Assembly (NCBI GenBank): GCA_020152595.1
Contig: JAIGNY010001241.1
Coordinates: forward strand, 5,001 to 69,000
Source of the DNA: Chiridota heheva
Taxonomy: Eukaryota > Echinodermata > Holothuroidea > Apodida > Chiridotidae
Length of the DNA stretch: 64,000 nucleotides
Reading direction: 5' to 3'
The first letter of the stretch is position 1. Each line of letters starts with the position of its first letter. Of this stretch, positions 23,501 to 35,500 are shown piece after piece. The notes under the pieces are model-generated. The model did no database searches, was not told the origin of the DNA, and saw only the letters and a program-made list of their open reading frames with translations. Both the position numbers and the translations under genes were made by a program.

Positions 23501-26500
23501 AATACAGTACCTTATTGAAATTTGCATTGAACTTCTACTTTTTTTTCTTCTTTTTTAAATATCAAATCACTAATGTAGCACATGTACAGTAACTGACACA
23601 TTGACAGGCTTTCCGAGGTGTTTTATTCATTAATATTCATGGTAGCATCATATCAGGGTTCTAGCTAAGCAAGTTTGAGTGCTGGGCTCCAGTGATAATT
23701 TAAGGTGACCTCCTAGATTCCCCTCCCATTAAGAACTGTTTAAATTTAGTCCACTTCTATTGACAAATTGTCAATAAAAATGTTTTTCTAATTTTTTAAT
23801 CGGAATGGTAGAGGGATTTACAAAATATTTGTTATGTACAATGGATAATCAAAATACAATGGATATTCAACTGTCAAAGCCCCTCCCCCCCCCAAAAAAA
23901 AAAAAAAATACAAACATATGCCGGAAATTCTCTCAATTCCCATTGTTATTCATCTTGCCCAAACTTTTTACTGCTTTTATTTTCGTCCCAGTATCGTTCA
24001 ACGAAAACCAAGCGGCATATGTTCCTATGAACTATGCAACAACTTTTATCAATATAAAATCCCTTACAAATCAAAAGAATATCGATCAGTCCGTTATAAT
24101 GTTAAGTGCATATGGGGTTTATAACAAATGTGATTGGTTACTTACATTTGGACCGGTCTATAAGCATGCCTTGGGCCTTTTGGGGGTGTAATTTTTGTTT
24201 TGTTTAAGCTTGTTTGTATGGTAAGTAACAGACTTGGCAAGCTGCCAGCAGTGATTCATAAGGATTAAAACATGAATCTGCACTGTGTGCATGTATGTAC
24301 GTTTAGGCAAAGAGCTTCGTGTATGGGTGATTTTATGATAATACAGTATATGTACATTCAATCGCATTCAATTCCTATAGTTCAGTTGTTTTGATCGGAA
24401 TTTATTGTGCGTAATGTATGTTATGTTATATGTGTAAATAAGCAGATGGTATAAATAGAGCGAGATTAAAAGGAGATATGTTTCAACACTTAATTATTTA
24501 AGCGAATTGAAGTTTGAGTGCTGGGCGGAAGAGTGAATCTTAGAGCTGAGTGGTGGGCGGGAATTGCAAGTCTTGGGCGGGTCTGCCCAGCGCCGCCCAC
24601 CGTAGCTAGAACCCTGCATCATATACTATACACCTGATCACTTCGCAACAAGTGCTTAAGAGATGCTGTGAGAGGTAGAAAATAGTACCCCTTTAGCTTA
24701 TCGCTATCGAGTTTCATCTTGCTTTTCAAAATCATTTAGTACAGATTACCCTTCGATAATAAAAGAAATGCCTTATGTAAATCTGACCAAACAAAAATAA
24801 TACAAAGTTTATGCACCAGCATGATTTCAGCTGCTTCTTGCCTACCTTCCCTTTATTCTTCTAAGTATCCATAACATTAATTAAAAAATGTAATAAATTA
24901 AATGTTTATCGCATACCACTATTGAATAAACAATGTGGTCTTAGTACTTTCTATTTTCATCAAACTATCCCTGCAAATTATACTCTGTATAGCATATAAA
25001 CTTTAAAGAGGCATGCAGTATGAATTGCAAATTATACTCTGTAGCCTATAAACCTTAAAGAGGCATTCAGTATGAATTGCAAGTTATACTCTGTATAGCA
25101 TATAAACCTTAAATAGGCATGCAGTATGAAATGCACAATTTGGATTGTACCTATCTATACCTATCCTTTTCCTTGTGCTGTTGAAGCTCTGTTGGTCAGC
25201 CCTCCAACCACATGAAATATTCAACTGCTCATACTGAGCCAATGTACTTATCATCACTTCCACTCTTTGGGTACTGTTTAATTTGCTTATCATTTTCTCT
25301 GCTCATATCTGCTCATTTAAGAACAGTCTCTGAAGACCATTCCTCTTACCATGTGAGTGACCCGTAACCTGCATCATCCTGCCATTCCTCTCTCCATGGG
25401 AGTGACCCATAACCTGCATCATCCTGCCATTCCTCTTACCATGTGAGTGATCCTGTAACCTGCATCATCCTGCCATTTCTCTCTCTCCACCTGGCCATTC
25501 CTCTTACCAGTGACCCATAACCTGCATCATCCTGCTATTCCTCTCTCCATGGGAGTGACCCATAACCTGCATCATCCTGCCATTCCTCTTACCATGTGAG
25601 TGACCCGTAACCTGCATCATCCTGCCATTCCTCTCTCCATGGGAGTGACCCATAACCTGCATCATCCTGCCATTCCTCTTACCATGTGAGTGACCCATAA
25701 CCTGCATCATCCTGCCATTCCTCTCTCCATGCCATTCCTCATACCATGGAGTGACCCATAACCTGCATCATCCTGCCATTCCTCTTACCATGTGAGTAAC
25801 CCATAACCTGCATCATCCTGCCATCATAACCTGCCATTCCTCTTACCATGTGAGTGACCCATAACCTGCATCATCCTGCCATTCCTCTTACCATGTGAGT
25901 GACCCATAACCTGCATCATCCTGCCATTTCTCTTACCATGTGAGTGACCCATAACCTGCATCATCCTGCCATTCGTCTTACCATGGGAGTGGCCCATAAC
26001 CTGCATTATCCTGCCATTCCTCTTACCATGTGAGTGACCCATAACCTGCATCATCCTGCCATTCCTCTTACCATGTGAGTGACCATAACCTGCATCATCC
26101 TGCCATTCCTCCCACCATGTGAGTGACCCATAACCTGCATCATCCTGCCATTCCTCTTACCATGTGAGTGACCCATAACCTGCATCATCCTGCCATTCTT
26201 CTTACCATGTGAGTGACCCATAACCTGCATCATCCTGCCATTCTTCTTACCATGTGAGTGACCCATAACCTGCATCATCCTGCTTCTGATTAAGATTTCT
26301 CTCTCGCTCATTCTCTCTGGAATCTCAAATCTATTTTGCAATTTAAATGACTTAATGATAAATAATTACTGTACAACATGACATCTATTGGTCAGCTACC
26401 CTTACCATGATACAATGAGTATGAATGTAAATCTTTGATGTACACAGACTGAAACTTTGAAACAAACTGCAGTATCTGAAGAAAACAATTGCAACAATAA

Positions 26501-29500
26501 GTTGGAACCTGTGGTAAATTACAAAGGGCTTTAAATTGTCCAAATATTTACATCCCATCATCCCTTTACTATTATAAACTTCTGGTAATTTTTAATCTTT
26601 TACCAACACAGGTGTTGACCGACATGGCGACCAAAGGCCAAGTTATGGCCAATGTTTATCATCTTTTTTACTCTTTCTTGGCATGTACATTTAATTATAA
26701 GCTTTTTTTGTTTGATCAAATACACACAAGAATCATTGCTTTCAATCTTCAGTACTAAAAATAAAGCACAAAAATTTCTTTACTTTTAAAAATACATTAC
26801 TTCACCATCCTAGTTGAACGTATCATTGGACACATTGCCCCAGCACTTTCAGGTCATGTGTGAATAACGACTGACGTGCAAGCTAAATAACAAGTGATAT
26901 TAAGACTAAAGTAATTAATATTGATAAATTAATATTGTTTTTCCAAAAATTAACAAAACAAAAGTTGTATGCCATGGTTTACATGCTGAAAAGTTTCTCT
27001 TTAAGCCTACCCGCACCCGACATCTGAGTTTATCCTGAAAACTCAGGTATGGCAATTACCAACCTGACTTCCTGTTCAGTGTATTGTGTTTCTACTCAAA
27101 CAATGATTGTTTTATTTGCCATTTCCATGCACACCACAGCAAAGTAACCTAAGATGATTTGTGTACAAGATTACAGAAATCCAGTGCTGAATACACAGGG
27201 CATTTTTGTAATTGAAATCACTCATTCGAGTTAGGTGTCTTAGTGGGAGAAATTTGTTTTCAAACTGGTGATAGAAATAGCTGTGTATCATATGCCTGAG
27301 GCAATTTGTGCATTTACTGTGAATGATTGATGTACCATTTCTCCTGAGGAAAGATATTGCTTCATGTACGTTATATTAATTAATTCTACAGTAAATGTTC
27401 TATTTTAATTAAGTTACAGTAACTTAGTGGTACCCTAATTGGCTTAATTGTGCACATTTTATTTTTACCTTCATCATCTGAATCTGTGTATTGTAGCATT
27501 TTTTCAAGTTCAGTACATAAATAGGTCAAACTTTAACCTTGAAAGTTGACTTTTGAGTTTGAGATTCATATTACACCTCCCTAGCCAGTAAATTTCTGAC
27601 AAATATCTATTGAAAATTTTAAAAATAATGATTTTATTAGGGAAAAAAATCGGAACTGTTAAACTTACTGCACAGAAACAACTCTGACCACTGGATATTT
27701 TTTCAACTTAGGCCTATTGCGCGATGAAAATGTGTGCTTATGCATCAGTGTAATGTTGTAAAATAGGCCAATGGAATTGAGATGCCTGTCGCTTAGTTGA
27801 GTTATTGACATGCTAAAGTTACGTTCAATGTATCTCTTCCATCCAGGAAAACTGCGAAACAATGACTCTTTTGTGAAACCTTACGTTATTGTCACCCAAA
27901 TATCATGCCTCAAAAGTGCACTTAAATTATTTTTGATCATTTCACGATTTTATACTGCTAAAATTCACTATTTTCGGGTCAGATTTCACGTCAAAATGAA
28001 ATAATTCTGCACTACAGTGTACCCCTTGCCGAAATCAATTCAATATTAGATTTGCCATATATGGTGGGTATTTCCAGGTGTTTAATTCCTGAAATTGCCC
28101 ACATTTGAAATAAACATGAATATTCATTAGCTCATTTAAATGCATCTGTGCACAACTAAAATCCAGCTTCAGATAAAGGTGTGTGTGCAGTCGTTCTTTG
28201 TAACCAATTTAAAAACAATATTTTTGATTTGTCATGATAAGGCCAGCGAAGCATCTTTAGCAGTCTATAACTAATGCAGTGTGTGTGTTGAAGCATAAAG
28301 CATATGAGGCTGTTTTTTTTCTTTCTAAATCATATTTTCATTTTGTTCTCAACCTTTTTGTACATTCATACCATTTGGGGTCGAGTTCAAACAAGGAAGT
28401 TCAACAATGGAAACAAAAAGCTTGAAATTGTATTCAACATTAGGTAAATCATAATTGAGGGTTGGGAATAACCTGCAACATATTGGTCGTATGAATGCTT
28501 TACAATGATTTTCATAATAGTGTCAGAGAGTAAAGAGTACAGAGAAGTTAGTGGCAAACCTTACATTTGCTAATAATCTACTAGTATGATTTTTACCCTT
28601 GTCACAGGAATGTGTCTAGCTTTTTTTTTTTTTGAGGGCTTAAGCCCCCTTCCCCTTAGACACACCACTGCCTTGTCGACATTAACAGCCCCCTTACTGA
28701 ATATTCAATGGAGCCTACAGGATGAAAGTTTTGAGCATATTTTGCAGGGAATGGATTGTTAAGGAATTTATCTTGCAATTTTTAATAGTTTTATGACCAG
28801 GGATGCCAGATTATTTAACAAGATTCACGAGTCAACAAAATGTGAGGTTTTTTTTGTAGCCTAACACTAATGACCCTATGGTTGACATTTTAAGTGTGGT
28901 CTATAGGGTTCAAAAGCATGGGCCCATGGATTAATGCAGTACTTGGTTTCTTGAATAGAGTCATCTTGAATGGAATTCCCTTGTGCTTTTTAAACAAGCA
29001 TATTTACATTTTTAATCAACTTCAATTTCTATTTTTTTTTAGATCTTTTTGAACATAAATGGGAACTCAATTTGCTTTGTTTTAAATACCACGTTGCAAG
29101 CAAAACAGCCCCCAGATCGACTGGCACTTTGGGCGATCACCTAAATTCATGCCTGACTGGCCAGTCTATTCCTGCTATGTGACACCGGATATAGTTGCTA
29201 CAGCAGGGGTTGTAGGTATATGTTAATAAATCACCCTGGGCCCCTTTTAGAATATGATGCTCTTGTGTTTTTAATTATTTGCCACACCCCCCCCTTCCTC
29301 CATCCCCCCACTACCCCCTTTAATCCACCATGTGATGGTATTCTTTTGGATGCCAGAATTTGTTTCCCAAATTTAACCATGTACAGTAGGCCTATCATTA
29401 AGTATGAAGTATCACTAATGATATTACACAATCTTCTTCTTTTTGCCCCTCAGAGGAATTTTCAGACCAGGAATGAATGCAATACTTGGACCCTCAGGTA

Positions 29501-32500
29501 GCGGGAAGACATCGTGAGTACTCCTTTTTATGAGACAAAAAGTACACAAATTTGTCAGTGAATGCAAGTAATCAGTATCAAATCAGTATAATTAGATTAG
29601 CAGCAATGTTTGATAGAAACTCACCTTTCCAGTTCTTGCCCCCTGAGAGGGTGACCCTTTCTATACCTGTTTGGGGTTGTTACAAATATTGTAATTTCCT
29701 TCATGTGAATAGAATCTTAGGTAATATTTGAATAAGCAGACAAAATAGTTTCACATTTTGATTTCAATTAATTAATTTTTTATAATTATTTAAAGTTCCT
29801 CTGCAGTAAAATGCTACTGTATGTATTATATTTTATATTTCATATGCCTCTCAAAGAAGTTTTGTAGTTTATAATTATTTCATAATTTATAAAGGAAGAT
29901 AAATATTTCCATGGCTTATTTATTACAAGATTTGATCTTTTCCCAGTCTTTTAGATCTGCTGGCTGCAAGGAAAGACAAAAGAGGTTTTTCTGGTAAAAT
30001 TCTCTTGGATGGAAAACATCTTCCAAGCAACTTCAAAAATTTGTCAGGTTATGTAGTTCAGGTGGGTCTACATTCTTTCTTGTTCTTCTGTTGACAGATC
30101 ATGGAAGTGCATGTGGTCATAGGCAGTTGTAAATGATTTTAGTTGGGTAGCAGAAAAACATGATTGTGGGGCAAAAATGAAAATCTTTTAAAATATACAT
30201 ATTATATTAAACAGAATAGTAAATACCGTCATGGTTCACATGCCCATGCAAATTGACACCCATATCATATGATCTGGTTAATTATAAAAATGGCATCTCA
30301 CATCTCACACAAATCCCACATGGCATCTCATGTCCCACATGGCGTCCCACCCCATGTCCCACATGACATTCCATCCCATCCCTTGTCCCACATGGCATTC
30401 CACCATATCTCACATGACATCCCATCCCATCCCATCCCCTTGTCCCACGTGCATTCCATCATTCCACCATATCATGGCTTTCCACCCCTATATCCCATCC
30501 CAATCCCATGTCCCATATGACATCCCTCCCATGTCCCAAATGATCCCATGTCCCAAATGTCTCACCTCATGTCCCACATCTCCCCATGACATCCCTTGGC
30601 ATTCCCCATGACATTTGTCCACATGACATCCCATCCCATGCCTTGTCCCACATGGAATTCCAAAAAAAAACAGTGATTAACAAATATTTGGGTGGAATGC
30701 CATGGGATGGAATGTCATGTGGGACATGGGATGTCATGTGGGACATGGGGTCCCACCCCATTTTGACAAGTCATTTGCATATAAGTTATTATATGAACTG
30801 ACACTTTCATACATAGTATGCTCAATCAGGAACTGTGATAGCTAGGATGAGACTTCCTATGGAGCCTGTGGGATGTCATGTGGAACATGGGGTGTGATGC
30901 CTTGTGGGACATGGAGTGGGATGCCATGTGGAACAGGGTGGAATGCCATGTGGGACATGGTGGGATGCCACGAGTAAAACGGAGAGTGACATAGGTTGGA
31001 ATGCCATGTGTGTTATAGGGTAGGATGCCATGTGTGACATAGGGTAAGAGTCTATGTGGGACATAGGGTAGGAGGCCATGGGAACATGGGATGTGATGCC
31101 CTGTGGGACATAAAGTGGGATGCCATGTGGGACATCAGGTGCAAAGCCACTGGTGTAGAACATAGGGAGGGATGCCATGGGGGACATAGGGATGGATGTC
31201 ATGCAGTACATATGGTTGGATTAATGTGGGACATACATGTAGGATGGGATCCATGTGGGACATAGGGTGGGATGCCATGTGGGTCATAGGGTGGGATGCC
31301 TTTTGGGACATGGTAGAATGCCATGTGGGACATGGTGGAATGCCATGTGGGACATACAGTGGAATGCCATGTGAGACATGCGATGTCATGTGGGACATGG
31401 GGTGGGATGTCATTTGGGATATGGGATGGGATCCATGTGGGACATAGGGTGGGATGCCGTGTGGTTCATAGGATGGGATGCCACGGGGACATATGGTGGA
31501 ATGCTATGTGGGACAAGGGATGGGATGGGATGTCATGTGGAACACAGGGTGGGATGACATGTGTAAGATATTGTGGAATGCCATGTGGGACAAGGGATGG
31601 GATGGCTTGTGGGACATGGGGTGGGATGCCATGTTGGATATGGGATGCCATGTTGGATATGGGATGCCATGTTGGACATGGGATGCCATGTTGGACATGG
31701 GATGCCATGTTGGACATGGGATGCCATGTTGGACATGGGATGCCATGTTGGACATGGGATGCCATGTTGGACATGGGATGCCATGTTGGACATGGGATGC
31801 CATGTTGGACATGGGATGCCATGTTGGACATGGGATGCCATGTGGGACTTGGTGTGAGATGCCATATTTATAATTGGCTGGGTCATATGATATGGGTGTC
31901 AATTCGAATGGGCATTGGAACCATGACGGTATTTAACGTTCTATCTATTCTTAGGTGTGGAGGGCAACTTGCCCCTGTGGTGAGTTTTTGCAAAGATTAG
32001 AAACCCATAGTACTATATGGTACAGTGATTAAGTATGAATGTGCTTTGCCCGCTATGTCGCCTTGATTTTTGCCATTCACTTTTCACCCCACAAATGTGG
32101 GCAAGTGAGACTGAATTATTGTCATATTGAAAATAACAATCTTCAATTTTGGACAGCAAATGTGCAAAACCCTTTGAATTCGTGCCAAAAAATTAAAAAA
32201 ATTGTACCAAAAATCTTGGAGGAAACTGTCAGACCCCTAGCTTGATTTAAATAGGGGCAGGGTGCCAGACTTGTTGAGGGCACATTAATGTCCACACGAT
32301 TCTCTGCGTCTTTCCAGATCCCAGGGGCAGGGCAGACCCCGGGGGTAGGGCAGACCTCAGGGGGAAGGGCAGACCCTAGGGGGGGGGCAGGCCCAAAGAG
32401 GGGCGGGGAGGGCCGCCCCTTTAAAACAGCAAAGCTAGGGGTCTGACTGAAAACAAACCTTGTTTTTTAGCTTTTCACCCAATTTCAGCCACTTAACAGT

Positions 32501-35500
32501 CGACTGGGTGATATTGGGGAAGGCATGGGACCACCTCTGTTGTATATCTTATTTAATTTTAACCACATTTCTGAACTTGAGCACATGGAAGTTTGCCCAG
32601 AAGTTTGTGTTTTTATTATTAATATGATTAATTTCTAGGGGGAAGAGTGGGTCCAGTTTGGTGAAAATGCAAGGGATGTTTGTAGGCCTGTAGCCAGCGC
32701 TTCCTCAAGTTGGTACTTGGGGCAGAATATTCATATACCCTTGTTATATATTTGTTAATTTGATGTTATGCAAGCAAGGGGGAACAGTCATTGTCAACTC
32801 CCCCTGCACCCCCCTTGCCTGTGTCCCATGCTGGCAATGAGCCTAGATGGGTGGGCGATTTACCCAGTGAGTATGTTACCCTTCCCTGTGTCCCATGCTG
32901 GCAATGAGCCTAGAGGGGTGGGCGATTTACCCAGTAAGTATGTCACCCTTCCCTGTGTCCCATGCTGGCAATGAGCCTAAAGGGGTGGGCGATTTACCCA
33001 GTAAGTATGTCACCCTTCCCTGTGTCCCATGCTGGCAATGAGCCTAGAGGGGTGGGCGATTTACCCAGTAAGTATCTTATCCTTCCCTGTGTCCCATGCT
33101 GGCAATGAGCCTAAAGGGGTGGGCGATTTACCCAGTAAGTATGTTACCCTTCCCTGTGTCCCATGCTGGCAATGAGCCTAGAGGGGTGGGCGATTTACCC
33201 AGTAAGTATGTTACCCTTCCTGTGTCCCATGCTGGCAATGAGCCTAGAGGGGTGGGCGATTTACCCAGTAAGTATGTTACCTTTCCCTGTGTCCCATGCT
33301 GGCAATGAGCCTAAAGGGGTGGGCGATTTACCCAGTAAGTATGTTATCCTTCCTGTGTACCATGCTGTCAATGAGCCTAGAGGGGTGGGCGATTTACCCA
33401 GTAAGTATGTTATCCTTCCCTGTGTCCCATGCTGGCAATGAGCCTAAAGGGGTGGGCGATTTACCCAGTAAGTATGTTACCCTTCCCTGTGTCCCATGCT
33501 GGCAATGAGCCTAGAGGGGTGGGCGATTTACCCAGTAAGTATGTTACCCTTCCCTGTGTCCCATGCTGGCAATGAGCCTAGAGGGGTGGGCGATTTACCC
33601 AGTAAGTATGTTACCCTTCCCTGTGTCCCATGCTGGCAATGAGCCTAAAAGGGGTGGGCGATTTACCCAGTAAGTATGTTACCCTTCCCTGTGTCCCATG
33701 CTGGCAATGAGCCTAGAGGGTGGGCGATTTACCCAGTAAGTATGTTATCCTTCCCTGTGTCCCATGCTGGCAATGAGCCTAAAGGGGTGGGCGATTTACC
33801 CAGTAAGTATGTTACCCTTCCCTCTGTCCCATGCTGGCAATGAGCCTAGAGGGGTGGGCGATTTACCCAGTAAGTATGTTACCCTTCCCTGTGTACCATG
33901 CTGGCAATGAGCCTAAAGGGGTGGGCGATTTACCCAGTAAGTATGTTAACCTTCCCTGTGTACCATGCTGTCAATGAGCCTAGAGGGGTGGGCGATTTAC
34001 CCAGTAAGTATGTTATCCTTCCCTGTGTCCCATGCTGGCAATGAGCCTAAAGGGGTGGGCGATTTACCCAGTAAGTATGTTACCCTTCCTGTGTCCCATG
34101 CTGGCAATGAGCCTAGAGGGGTGGGCGATTTACCCAGTAAGTATGTTACCCTTCCCTGTGTCCCATGCTGGCAATGAGCCTAGAGGGGTGGGCGATTTAC
34201 CCAGTAAGTATGTTACCCTTCCCTGTGTCCCATGCTGGCAATGAGCCTAGAGGGGTGGGCGATTTACCCAGTAAGTATGTTACCCTTCCCTGTGTCCCAT
34301 GCTGGCAATGAGCCTAGAGGGGTGGGCGATTTACCCAGTAAATATGTTACCCTTCCTGTGTCCCATGCTGGCAATGAGCCTAGAGGGGTGGGCGATTTAC
34401 CCAGTAAGTATGTTACCCTTCCTGTGTCCCATGCTGGCAATGAGCCTAAAGGGGTGGGCGATTTACCCAGTAAGTATGTTACCCTTCCCTGTGTCCCATG
34501 CTGGCAATGAGCCTAGAGGGGTGGGCGATTTACCCAGTAAGTATGTTATCCTTCCCTGTGTCCCATGCTGGCAATGAGCCTAAAGGGGTGGGCGATTTAC
34601 CCAGTAAGTATGTTACCCTTCCCTCTGTCCCATGCTGGCAATGAGCCTAGAGGGGTGGGCGATTTACCCAGTAAGTATGTTACCCATCCCTGTGTCCCTT
34701 GCTGGCAATGAGCCTAAAGGGGTGGGCGATTTACCCAGTAAGTATGTTAACCTTCCCTGTGTACCATGCTGTCAATGAGCCTAGAGGGGTGGGCGATTTA
34801 CCCAGTAAGTATGTTATCCTTCCCTGTGTCCCATGCTAACAATGAGCCTAAAGGGGTGGGCGATTTACCCAGTAAGTATGTTACCCTTTCCTGTGTCCCA
34901 TGCTGGCAATGAGCCTAGAGGGTGGGCGATTTACCCAGTAAGTATGTTATCCTTCCTGTGTCTCATGCTGGCAATGAGGCTAGAGGGGGTGGGCGATTTA
35001 CCCAGTAAGTATGTTATCCTTCCCTGTGTCCCATGCTGGCAATGAGCCTAGAGGGGTGGGCGATTTACCCAGTAAGTATGTTACCCTTCCCTGTGTCCCA
35101 TGCTGGCAATGAGCCTAGAGGGGTGGGTGATTTACCCAGTAAGTATGTTACCCTTCCCTGTGTCCCATGCTGGCAATGAGCCTAGATGGGTGGGCGATTT
35201 ACCCAGTAAGTATGTTACCCTTCCCTGTGTCCCATGCTGGCAATGAGCCTAGATGGGTGGGCGATTTACCCAGTAAGTATGTTACCCTTCCCTGTGTCCC
35301 ATGCTGGCAATGAGCCTAAAGGGGTGGGCGATTTACCCACTTAGTATGTTATCCTTTCCTGTGTCCCATGCTGGCAATGAGCCTAAAGGGGTGGGCGATT
35401 TACCCAGTAAGTATGTTACCCTTCCCTGTGTCCCATGCTGGCAATGAGCATAGAGGGGTGGGCGATTTACCCAGTAAGTATGTCACCCTTCCCTGTGTCC

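Noticed and set aside
23805..24191. 128-residue ORF inside the hAT-like element as a transposase
   Set aside because: No transposase motif is visible, and it contains a Pro/Lys low-complexity run.
31323..32000. Overlapping open frames of 94-225 residues rich in Trp, Cys, Gly, His and Met
   Set aside because: They come from 19-bp and related tandem units, open in several frames and on both strands, which is a repeat artefact.
32768..34577. Series of ORFs with [23 protein letters not shown] repeats
   Set aside because: 67 is not a multiple of three, so frames shift every unit and stop after three or four units. This is a minisatellite, not a repeat protein.
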